A stretch of DNA of 34,625 nucleotides from Acephala macrosclerotiorum (Eukaryota; Ascomycota; Leotiomycetes; Helotiales; Mollisiaceae). Where the stretch lies: assembly GCA_014904845.1 (NCBI GenBank), contig MU119642.1, positions 1 through 34,625 of the forward strand, written 5' to 3'. Below the pieces are notes generated by a model. The model ran no database searches and had not been told where the DNA came from. It was given only the letters and a program-made list of their open reading frames with translations. The position numbers and the translations under genes were made by a program. Every line of letters starts with the position of its first letter. The stretch's first letter is position 1. This document shows, piece after piece, positions 1 through 9,666 of the stretch.

Positions 1-1330
1 TTTTTAAAAATTTTTTAATATTATTTTTATTTTTTATTTTTTAATTTAATTATTTTATATATAAATAATTTTATTAAACGAATATATTTTATTTATTTAA
101 ATATTTTATAATAATTTTTTTTAAAAATTTTATATATTTTTTTTATAAAAACGATTTATAAATATTTATTTTATTTATTTAAAAATTTTAAAAAATTTTA
201 TTCGAAATTAATATTATAATATTTTAATTATATATATTAATATATTTTAAAAACTTTTTTTATAAAAACAAATAAATTTTACAATTTTTAATTATTTAAA
301 ACGTAAAAATATTTATTTACTTTTTTTGAATAATTTTTTTTAATTTTATTAATAAATTTTTTCTTTTTAAATTTATACGTTTTTTATTTTTAAAATTCGA
401 TTAATTTATTATATTATTTTTTTATACGTAAATTTTTATTTTCAAAATTTTTATAATATTATTATTATATTTTAAAAAAATTTTTTATTAAATTTCGAAA
501 ATATAAATTTCACATATAAAAAACGAAATAAAAATAATTTTATTATATTTATACAAATCGTATAATACGATTTCAATATTTTATAAAAAATTATTAATAT
601 ATTATTATTTGAAAAAAAAAATAATTACGATTAATAATATTAATAATAAATTTATAAAAATTAAAAACGTAATAAAAAAATTTTTAATTAAATAAAAAAA
701 AAATTAAAAATAATATATAATTTTAAATAAAAACTTTTTTTTTAAAATAAATAAAATTAAAAAATCGCGTATTACGTTTTAATAAATCCGATTTAATTTA
801 ATTAAAATTTTTAATAATATATTTAAATATTATAATTAAAAAAAAAATTTCGAATTTAAATGTTTTTATAATTTATTAAAAAACTTATAAATAGATTTTA
901 TAATAAATATATATATTAAAAACTCGAATAAATATTTTATAAAAAACGTTTTATATTTCGTGAAATTATTAAAATTATTAATATAATTATTATCGAAAAA
1001 AATAAAACTTATAATATATTATTTATAAAAATATTTTTTCGATTTATTAATTATAAAAAAATATTAATATATTTAAAAAATGTAAATAATAATTTAATAA
1101 TTGTAAACTTAAAAAAAAAAACTTAAAAAAACTATATTTTTTTTTTTTTTATAAACTTTTAATAATTAAAAAATATACTAAAAAACTTTTTTTAATTTTT
1201 ACAAATAAATTTAAAAAATAATCGATTATTATTATTAATAATATAAATATTCAAAATATCAAATCTCAAAAAATTATTAATATTAATAATTTATTTTTTT
1301 AATCGATTTTATTAATTAATAATAATAACG

Positions 1331-1364
<34 letters not shown>
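1331..1364. repeat. AAT/ATT trinucleotide palindrome
   Basis: A run of ATA/AAT triplets (1331-1347) is followed directly by its exact reverse complement (1348-1364), giving a perfect 34 bp palindrome with no spacer, and ATT repeats continue to about 1371. It could extrude a cruciform, or be two converging microsatellites. In DNA this AT-rich some palindromes are expected by chance. Confidence 0.7.
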
Positions 1365-1373
<9 letters not shown>

Positions 1374-3313
1374 ATTTTTCGTATAAAATTTTTTAAATTT
1401 TTCGAATTTTTTAATTTATTTATTTTTTTATTTTAATTTTTATACTAATTAAACTTAAAAAATTTATTATTAATAATAAAAAATATTATAATATATTTAT
1501 ATTTACATTAAAAAAATATAAAATTATTATTATTTTATTGCAATTCAATATTATTTTATTTTAATTAATTTATTAATTTCAATTAAATAATATATATTTA
1601 ATAATTAATTATATATATAATATAAACAATATTTAAAAATCAAATATTACTTTTTTTAATATTTTAAATTTTATTAATCGCGTTAAAATTTTAAATATTA
1701 TTTATAATACTTATAAATATTTATTTATTAAATAATTTTATCGAGTTTATTATATAACGCTTTATAAAAATTTCGATTTATACTTTAAAAATAATAAAAA
1801 AACAAATTAAAATTATAAAAATACAATTATTTAAAATTTATAAATTATATATTAAAAGAAAAAATTTTCGATTTATTTAAATTTATTTTAATATTTATTT
1901 TTAATTTATAAATATTTTTATCGTTTTTTATTATAAACAAAAAATATTAACAAAAAATCGATTTTAATTTTTATAAATTTTTATCGTTTTTATTTTTATT
2001 TTTTCGATTAAATTATTTATTAATTAAAAAATTATAATAATTTTTACTTTATAAATTTTTTTTAAATAAATGAAAAAAAAAAATATTTTATTATTTCTTT
2101 TTAAAAAAATTAATATATTAAAATTTTATTATTAACGAATTTTTTTTAACGAATTTTTTTTTTGTATAATACGTATTTTTTTTTATTATTTAATTTTTAT
2201 AAATAAATTTTAAATTATAATTATTATTTTATCGATTTTTTAAAAAAAAAATTTATTTTATTATTTTTTTTAATTTATTAAACTCTATTAAAACAATAAA
2301 ATTAATTAATTTTTTTACGAAAAAAAAATAAATAAATATATTTTAAAATTTAAATTTATTATATATTAAACTTTAAACGATTTATTTACGATTTAACGAT
2401 TATAAAAAAATAATAAATTAATTATTTCGATTTTTTAAAAAAATTATTTAAATAAATTTTTTTTTTAATATTAAAAATCGAATTTTAATTAAAAACTTTT
2501 TAAAATAAATTTAATTAAATATTATAAAAAAAAAATGTAAAAAATTAAAATTATATATTTATAAAATAAAAATTTTTATTAATTGAATTTATATTAATAA
2601 TTTTAAAATTTTTATTTTTTTTTTTTTATTTTTTATAAATTTAATATTTATTAGTACTAATAAAAGAATTATCGATAATATTATTTATAAAAAATTTAAA
2701 AAAGTTTATAACAAATTTTAATTTTTTTTTAAAAATCGATTTCGAAAATTTTTTAATAATAAATTTTTTTTTAATAATATTTAACTTGAAAAAATTAATA
2801 CAATTTTTAATATAATTCGTTGTACGAAATCTTTAAATTATTTTATTGTTTAATATAAAAAATTTTAATAATTAAATTATTAAAACTCGTTTAATAATAA
2901 ATATTTGTATATTTATTAATAAAAACAAATTATTATTTAAATTAAATTAATTTTTCGATATTTTAAAATAAAAAAAATAAAAATAAATTTTAATAATAAA
3001 TCTTTTTTTAAATATAAAATTAAAAAATTAATAATATTTATAAAAAATAATTAAAAAAATTTAATTATTTTTAAAAATAAATTTAAATTTAAAATTTGTT
3101 TATTTTTTTTTTTTTATTAAACTTTAAAAAAAAAAAAAAATAAATTAAAAAAAAATTTAATATTAATAAAAATATTAAAAATATTATTAGATTTTTAAAA
3201 AAAAACGACAATAATTTAAAAAATTTCAAACATTGAATTTTTTATTTAAAGTGGATTTTTTTCTTTTTTTAATTCTTTTTTTCGAGACTCGAAACGAACT
3301 CGTTATATAGAAA

Positions 3314-3578
3314 AACGATTATAGTAAAATTATATACTTTTTTTTTTAAAAATCTTTATAAATAACTAGTTTTCAAAACGGTATTAATTACGTATTTTTT
3401 AGTATATAAAAAGTTTTTATTTATTATAAAATAATTAATAATTTTTTCTATTTCTATTTTAATTGATTAATTAATTAATTTGCGAATTATAAATTATTTC
3501 GAATAAATTTAACTTATTAATTAAAACGAATTAATTTACGATTAAATTTTTTTGTTTTATATTTTATTACTTTTTTAC
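3314..3578 (+). repeat. Dispersed repeat, left copy (heavily mutated)
   Basis: This segment aligns along about 265 bp with 27420-27687 in the same orientation. Shared landmarks are the TAAATA.CTAG block, ATAAAAAGTTTT, the TTCGAATAAATTTAA block, TTAAAACGAATT and the ATTAAATTTTTTT end. Differences are mostly C-to-T and G-to-A in this copy; for example a run of four ATTG units in the right copy reads ATTG followed by three ATTA here. The element is unidentified; it could be a long terminal repeat or another transposon end. Confidence 0.8.
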
Positions 3579-4615
3579 AATAAATTAATTCAAATAAATA
3601 CTTTAATAATTACAAATTATAAAATAAAATAATCGATTTTAAAATTATAATTAATCAAATTATTAAAGTTTTTTATAAACTAATTATTATTTAAAAATAA
3701 TTATAAAGCAATTAAATAAATTTTAAAGATTTTAATAAAAGATTTAATATTTAAATAAAATTAAAATATATTATTAATTGCTTTTAAAACTTTTTAAAAA
3801 AGTAAAAATGTTCAAAATTATATTCATCAAATTACGAAATTTAAAATAATCGATTTTATAATTATTAAAATACTTTTTAAAAAATTAATTAAAAACTTAA
3901 ACGATAAAAACTTTCTTATTATACAATATAAGCGTCGAATCAAATAATTTAAAATTAAAATAGTGCAATTTGAACTTAAAAAGCGATAAAAAGTAATAAT
4001 TAATTTAAATTTCAAATTTATTAATATTAAAACTATTTATACAATATAAATAAAAATTAAAAACCGTCAAAATATACTGTTAAATTCTAATAGTTTTATT
4101 AGCGTTGTTTTTACTTTATTTTACATAACTATTAAAGAATAAAAAAGTTATTAAGGTTGGAAGTGGATAGTGGTAAATTAAGCGAGGCGGTCGACTTAGG
4201 AAGTGGCCGATTAATAGAGGGTTTGACTTAGAGCTTTATATTTACGAAGGTATACAAATTCACAAAACAGAAAGGAGTCGTAACTTTCTAGACTCTAATC
4301 CAATGCAGTAGATACAAACCCCCAGATCATAAAGGAGATGTTCATTTCTATCCACAGCAAAGTCACAACAAAGTCTATCATGTGCCTCAGCTGTGAGACA
4401 TCCCATAACACCCTATACCTATGTAGCTTCTCAGAAATCCCTTCAGCATACCTTATCGTTCCATATAAAATGATTCCTACATGAAACAAGGTTAATAGTC
4501 CATTTTGGGTTGTCCTGCTGTTATGATTTTTGGAATGTACCAATACATACACACGGATCGGGAATTCCACTACTCAAATGCCATTTTGAAGTAGCTCTAG
4601 CCAATATCGTCCCGT

Positions 4616-5232
4616 CTACCGAGGCCGGGCGTCGGAATTCCACTCATCAAATTCATCCCCTTCGATATTCTGTAAAACCAGTCTCCGGTCGTAAATCGCG
4701 CCGTGATAGTCGTCTTCGTCTTCTACAAAGGCAATAGGACTGATAGAAAGACCCAATTGGCGCCGTTCAGGGATAAACGCTTCCCTAAGACTTGGGTAAA
4801 CTAGAGCCATTGTCTATAGGTGTGTGAAGTTTTTGACTAGCTCGAAAGCTCTCGTCTCAGCAGCACACACTTTCCAATGAGAAAAATCAAGAATATTAGG
4901 GAGACCCTAGGGTGTATGGTAACTGTGAACTGGTCATGGAAGTAGGCGCTGGCATGGGCACGATGGCCTACATGTTTAATGTTCCAAAGCGTAGGCTCCT
5001 CGAATGGCGCTATATTTCGTTAGCTCTTTGCTGCTTAAAGTTCCAGAACTGTGAGCCACGACTTAACCGTACAGTCTAGCATAACAAAATTAGATATTAT
5101 ATCGAAGTGAAGTCTTTATCTGCGCCCAAAATGACATAATCTATAAGTTTGGTGTGTTCTTGGTACAGCGGGATTGTAAAGAAATTCGTAGCGAGAGGCT
5201 AGGCAGAGGTGAAGAACTGCAGGAACTGCCTA
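4616..5232 (-). pseudogene. 2EXR-family pseudogene (copy 1)
   Basis: The minus strand carries broken pieces of a protein paralogous to the neighbouring copy at 6034-6688. The piece starting at 5229 reads AVPAVLHLCLASRYEFLY and matches AVPPVLHIYRSSHYEFLH in the neighbour. A second piece ending near 4770 reads LVKNFTHL, stop, TMALVYPSLREAF and matches ALRTFEYLDAIALVHPDVSEAF. In-frame stops are seen at 5230-5232 (TAG) and 5116-5118 (TAA), both where the neighbour has Gln, and a TAG lies just upstream of 4810. The region between the pieces changes frame and may contain an intron ending in CCTAG near 4916. The C-terminal piece runs to 4616 with an acidic stretch (EDEDDY). An N-terminal remnant with an FPPEI string may lie near 5490, but this is weak. 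Function of 2EXR proteins is unknown. Confidence 0.65.
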
Positions 5233-5739
5233 GTCTGACTGGAAGTATGATACTGTATCTGTAGTGCTGTGTTAGTGGGCCCATTCACACTGAAACTGTG
5301 CCTCGCAGTCCGAAGAACATTTTGTTCTTGGAATGATGAACCTAGCCTTAGCTATGCAGACCTAGATTTGCAACATGGCCTCTGTAGGGAATATGACCTG
5401 GCTATCTTGTGGTGCTGTGACTATGATAGGTGCTCTTGAGCCATTCATCATGATTTCTGGTGGGAAGTTTGGGACACCGCGATTGCTATTAACTTCTCGT
5501 GCACGAAGATTCTCGCCACTGCGGACGTTACCTCGTTACGGCTCTGCTGTTTGGCTTTGTTCCTGGCTCTATTTTCGACATGGCTTCTGGGATCAGAGTC
5601 TACGGCTCATCATAACGGATCGGGCTTGGTCAATCCACGCCGTTGCTTTGGCGAAGTGGAGAGTATTTGAGGAAAACGAGGAAAACTTGAAGTTGAGCTT
5701 GGCACTTAAACCTAGAAGCAGAAGTATTTGACTCGAGAA

Positions 5740-6033
5740 CTACAGTAAGCTTTGGCACGTTATTAACCCTAGCTTATTTTTGTTCAGGGAAGAAAGACAA
5801 GGTGGGTGCTTTACGTCGAGCTGGCTCTGGATCTAAACTTATGATTCATACGCTCTGTTGTGAATCCGCAAAACGTCAAATCTACATTTGAAAATTGCAG
5901 CATTCGTCGAAGAAGTGCTGCAATTGAAATCATTCCATGCTTTTCTGTACACTTGAATATATTCTTCATCTAGCCACGGCCAGTCATCTCCCCCCACAAT
6001 TGAATTGTATCGCTCACAAATACAAGAACAGCA
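5740..6033. other. Intergenic, no gene seen
   Basis: About 300 bp of ordinary composition between the two 2EXR copies. It would hold the 3' flank of the 6034-6688 gene and the 5' flank of copy 1. I see no coding or RNA signal. Confidence 0.5.
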
Positions 6034-6688
6034 TCAGGCATTAGGACCTGTCCTAAGCACGAAGCTCCAACCGTCCTGAATGACGTGTGGGAATTTCCAA
6101 GACGGGAATTCGGTCCTAATATCTTGTTCTTCCAAATGTATTCTTATATCGTTCGCCATTCTGCTCATGATCTCGCAACGAAAATTCGGGTTGTTGAGAA
6201 GGTGAGGTTGTAGTTGCGCGAGTTCTTGTTTTGTGAAGGCTTCGGAAACATCAGGGTGGACTAGTGCAATAGCATCCAGATATTCGAAGGTCCTAAGTGC
6301 ATTCAAATCGTTAAGTTTGAAGGAGTATTGGAAGTAGAAAAGAGGCATCATATTGTAGCCTTCTGGTAAATCTGCTGGTCTGTCGGGAATCTCCACATTA
6401 GCATGCACTCGTATGCCTAATTTTCTTGAACTCTCAGAGTTTCCGTCTAGTAAGGGATCTGTAGTGTATGAATGGCAGTAATTCTCAGTGGGGCTTGCAC
6501 TTACAAAGAGAGTCTAATACCACCATATCCGCAACCAAATCAATGTAGACTATCTGTCTAAGACTCATATCACAAATATGATATGTCGGGTGGTTTGGTG
6601 TTCTAGTACTGGAATGAAGGAACTCATAATGAGACGACCTATAGATGTGGAGGACAGGAGGCACAGCTTGATTCATCGATTGTACCAT
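6034..6688 (-). CDS. 2EXR-like protein, probably 5'-truncated (copy 2)
   Basis: Two exons on the minus strand: 6688-6505 and 6446-6034, separated by a GTAAGT...CTTACTAG intron (6447-6504; an alternative acceptor at 6459 keeps frame and adds four residues). The product would be 198 residues. It has a PPVLHIYRSSHYEF segment corresponding to the second EXR motif of the family (usually CRESR; here degenerate), then QIVYIDLVADMVVLDSL and the C-terminal segment ALRTFEYLDAIALVHP. The first motif (LPxELRxxIW) is absent from this frame. An upstream minus-strand stretch near 6815 reads PEEIVLSIW, resembling it, but a stop (TGA near 6763) and a frame change separate it from 6688. So this is either a gene with unresolved 5' exons or a pseudogene that lost its N-terminus. 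Role unknown. Confidence 0.5.
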
Positions 6689-6699
6689 GTGAATCTCCC

Positions 6700-7372
6700 A
6701 TCAAGAGGACGATCTGGGCATGTGTTCCTGGCGTGATCTCGCGTTACTTCCTGTGATCATTTGGTAGTAACGAAGCATGGCTTGGGCTGTATGAGTAGCC
6801 AAATGCTGAGCACTATCTCTTCTGGGGAGGCGGGAGCAGCGTCACGTTGTCTGGGAGTTTTTGTGACGGCCAGGGTCGCAAAACTCTGGGGAAATATTGG
6901 AGCTTCTGCCCTCGATGATGTCTGCATTGCCTCAGGAAATGAGGTCGTCTCGTTGAAGATCGATGACTCCATACTAGTTTTCAGAAAGAGATGTTTAGAA
7001 TTTTGAAGGTAAAACAAAGTCTAGGAACATGAAGCTTGCGTTTTGTACTTACAGGGAAAGGGTGTCCGAATTGGATGCGTTTTTGCGTAAGTTTTGTGAT
7101 TGTCTGAACGCCCTAACTTTAGAGGATGCCTTCAGTATCGCAAGCACGACGGACGGCATCACTGTAATAGAACACGATATCTGCAAGAAGAAAAGGAAGA
7201 TAATGCATGTAGGACTAACTACTCGATGTAGGTGCGTGCCTTCCTCGCATCGCCAGATTTGTCCGCATGTCTAGCTAATGGTGCATTGGTGAGTTTGCAC
7301 TGAATGTGGCGTGGTTCTCTATCAACTTGAGACCTCAAGGGGTGCTCTACCTTGTTACTACAAGGACATCTA
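6700..7372. other. Unresolved interval upstream of 2EXR copy 2
   Basis: Several short open stretches lie on both strands. On the minus strand, candidate splice signals (an acceptor ending TTCTTGCAG near 7181, a donor GTAAGT near 7053, an acceptor AAAACTAG near 6974) could join pieces into frame with the PEEIVLSIW segment near 6815, which resembles a 2EXR first motif. None of the resulting protein is otherwise recognisable, and the plus strand has equally long open frames. I treat it as a possible decayed 5' part of copy 2. Confidence 0.3.
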
Positions 7373-8361
7373 TCAAAGGTATGCTGCTAGAGTATTATTC
7401 AACACCACCCGTCCTTGCAGGAACTGGCTCTGATCTTTGAACTTCAGCGTCGGCATTTTCCAGTCCTTATGCTTCGTCTTCATCTGTTCGAAAAGTCCTA
7501 GCATCATAGATCTTTCATGTCCCAAAATCACTTGCCAGGCAGGATCAACTCCATTGAAACCCGTATCAATCTCGCCATCAACTTCCAGACCAAGTTTTGA
7601 GGCGAAGCCCTGATATTGTGTCGTAGAGTCTGGCGGGAGCTCCTCGTAGGCAGCGAGAAACATTTTCGGATGCGTGATGATGATTGTGAGGGTCTCGAGG
7701 TCAGGGAAGGACTTGTGGATGAGGGAGAAAAACTTTCGGTTGGGGTCGTAGACATAATGTCGCTCCGTGGCGAGATGTCGAAGGTGGTCAGCTAGGTCAA
7801 GGGTGAAATGACGGTTGAAGAGTCCGTGATAGAGAAAGTCTAGATATGTGTCAGTCCGCTGAGAAAGTTGTGTGTTGAGGGCAACTTACCACTGGGGATC
7901 CACAGAGTATCTAGCTTGGTCAAAAAGTAGAAGTGTTCACGGGCTCTTGTTCCTTGTTCATCTGCGAAGGTAAACAAGCCAGCAAGCAGAGGATGGTTTT
8001 TGATACTCGAGTGCTTGAGAATTAATTCTCTTGATTCATGGCACACGCCAAGCATCGGTGGGGCTGCACGGATGATTCCCTTATGAACTGGGACTTGTGC
8101 ATCTCGGTCCCATCCAAGCTTCAAGATCGATGCTGGCGGTGCTGCCCAGGACCAAGTGATTCCCTGTAGTTCGGTAGGTAACTTGCTGAAAAGATGGAAA
8201 GTCGTCAGGACTGCCTGCTGCAGACTCTCTGGAGATACATCTTCGGCATTCTTGGTCGGAGGCACTGGCTTGGTCTTGTCAGGAGTGCTTTTTGGTTGCT
8301 TATCCTCCGATGTACTGCTTGTTGAAAGAGACTTAGCATCTCGATCTTGTTTGTCCGCCAT
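7373..8361 (-). CDS. 2EXR domain protein (copy 3, intact)
   Basis: Two exons, 8361-7890 and 7839-7373, with a 50 bp intron (7840-7889, GTAAGT donor, CTGAC branch-like motif, TAG acceptor). The product is 312 residues. A low-complexity Ser/Lys/Pro-rich N-terminus (about 1-50) precedes the first family motif, FHLFSKLPTELQGITW (about 55-70), where Gln replaces the usual Arg of ExR. The second motif, PPMLGVCHESREL, is at about 101-113. The middle contains FLTKLDTLWIP, and exon 2 supplies a typical SFPDLETLTIIITHP segment. There is no signal peptide or membrane segment. 2EXR proteins are expanded in filamentous fungi and have no established function. It is the only copy of five here that reads through completely. 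The start is the first ATG of the open frame; family membership is secure, function is not. Confidence 0.85.
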
Positions 8362-8876
8362 GATGAAAGTCGCAATGTTGTATTATCCAGGAATAGTTAT
8401 GGTTGGGTGTCCGCTCGACGACGGTCGACTTGATATAGCTAATACAGCTGTCTCAGCTGCCTGGACAGTCCGAGGTAGAAGCATCGGTTTTGTACTCGGT
8501 TGATCCCTTCCTTGCCTCTCTTCGAGGCCTGCAAAAAACAATCTCCTCGTCAGAATCGAGGCCATGGAAAGTTCTGGAGGCAACCAACAAGCACAGCAGC
8601 CCAGAAGTTGCCGAATCCAAAGTCTCGTAACGCAGAAAATGCAACTGCAGTAAGAAGTATTTGTGCAGCAGCACTTGCCACGGAAGACTCGAGCGCAACG
8701 ACTGGAATTCTTCCATACCAACTAAGATATGGCGAAGTATCGGCGCTGCAGTAAAAAGAACCTTAGAATCTCGATGTAAAATTGTGACTTTCAGACTTGG
8801 TCTCCAGGGATGTTCTTTCGAAATCGTACTATTTGTTCCATAATCGTACGCGTCTAGTGACAGCGAATTCTGCCTC
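8362..8876. other. Intergenic between 2EXR copy 3 and SDH8
   Basis: About 515 bp holding the promoter side of the 2EXR gene at 7373-8361 and the 3' flank of the SDH8-like gene; both are on the minus strand. Overlapping short open frames occur on both strands, but none has a recognisable motif or clear splice structure. Confidence 0.5.
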
Positions 8877-9350
8877 TTAGAAGTCCGTCACTCTCCCATT
8901 ATAGCTCCAATCTCCCCTCTCTCCCGTACTTCCCCATCGTAATGGTTCGTTCTTCGGCCCTCCGACCTCTCCTGTCTTCGGATTTCTATCGCCCTCGAAC
9001 TCCGGCTTCGCCCCTCTCCTTATGTCCGGATGCAACTCTTCACCCTTTCCTGAAGCTTCCACTCTCACATTAATCTGTGCAGTCTCTTTAGTGGTCTGGT
9101 CTGGCGTTGATGCTTGAGACTGATTGATTTGTGGTGGCAAGGATGTCTCGGTGGTAGAAGTGGGCGTCGCTGGGGTTTTCGGTGTGCTGAATGCACCTGT
9201 AGAGGACTTCTGCAATCGCTCGAACTCTTCTTGTTCTTTAGGTGGTAGTCGTGGTGGCGCGGGACCAGTTGCGAATGCACTTCGTTTGGTGGTTTGAGTA
9301 AAGGATCGTCGGGATGGGAGGAGAAATTTGGGAGGGAGAAGTCGTGACAT
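8877..9350 (-). CDS. SDH8: Succinate dehydrogenase assembly factor 4, mitochondrial
   Basis: Single-exon gene of 157 residues. Its C-terminus (about 115-157) is the conserved SDHAF4/Sdh8 (DUF1674) block, with EGDRNPKTGEVGGPKNEP, then RWG and the terminal GDWSYNGRVTDF. In characterised species this small matrix protein binds flavinylated Sdh1/SDHA and protects it before assembly into complex II. The N-terminus is rich in Arg, Ser and Leu with few acidic residues (MSRLLPPKFLLPSRRSF), fitting a mitochondrial presequence. The central part (about 45-110) is Pro/Thr/Ser-rich and poorly conserved. I chose the ATG at 9350 because the presequence starts there; the frame stays open to an ATG at 9503, which would add 51 less typical residues. 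It is divergent from the tryptophan synthase gene, with 316 bp between the start codons. Confidence 0.9.
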   Translation of the reverse strand: MSRLLPPKFLLPSRRSFTQTTKRSAFATGPAPPRLPPKEQEEFERLQKSSTGAFSTPKTPATPTSTTETSLPPQINQSQASTPDQTTKETAQINVRVEASGKGEELHPDIRRGAKPEFEGDRNPKTGEVGGPKNEPLRWGSTGERGDWSYNGRVTDF

Positions 9351-9666
9351 GTTTCGGTGGTTTGGTTGTTCGATTTTGAGGGAAATGGGTGAAGGATTGA
9401 AGATTTCGTGAAAGTCCGTTGTGGATTGAGTTGTTCTTCGAGTAAAGAAGTCTATCTGCCTCTGGAGAACTGTAAAATGGATGGTGCCTTGGATGTCGGG
9501 CACAATAGCACCTGCAGGGCGGTGAGGATAAGCTAAACTTGATTTGGTGGAGGGGCGGATAAACTACCAAAATATTCATTGACTCACCTCCATACTTCTG
9601 CTCGCTCTGTTGATTTCATTCCTCTTGCAATTGAATTCCCATATACGCTTCACAACATCTGCAAAC
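9351..9666. promoter_or_regulatory. Divergent promoter region SDH8 / TRP
   Basis: This 316 bp separates the start codons of the SDH8-like gene (minus) and tryptophan synthase (plus), so it should contain both promoters and both 5' leaders. Pyrimidine-rich stretches and CAA/CAAC-type sequence precede the TRP start (9667). I did not identify a specific regulator site with confidence. Confidence 0.5.

Larger units (their letters stand above)
1..4140. repeat. AT-rich RIP-saturated block, left flank
   Basis: This block is almost entirely A and T with stop codons in every frame and no recognisable gene. Most remaining C and G bases are in CpG; a minority are in ACT/AGT-type contexts, and CpA and CpC are very scarce over the first 3 kb. 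That is what exhaustive repeat-induced point mutation (C-to-T, strongest at CpA) leaves behind in ascomycete transposon deposits. From about 3200 to 4140 the saturation is weaker and CpA reappears, so this is a transition zone. The original elements cannot be named from the sequence. I see no gene here; short open stretches such as 3827-4015 are A/T-coded (I, K, L, N, F) and not credible. Confidence 0.85.

Noticed and set aside
4558..4640. Short repeated GGAATTCCACT at about 4561 and 4634
   Set aside because: Only about 12 bases shared; too short to call a repeat or a target-site duplication.
5375..5731. 118-codon plus-strand open frame
   Set aside because: No recognisable domain; it lies antisense to the presumed upstream part of the broken 2EXR copy 1 and starts and ends without splice or family context.
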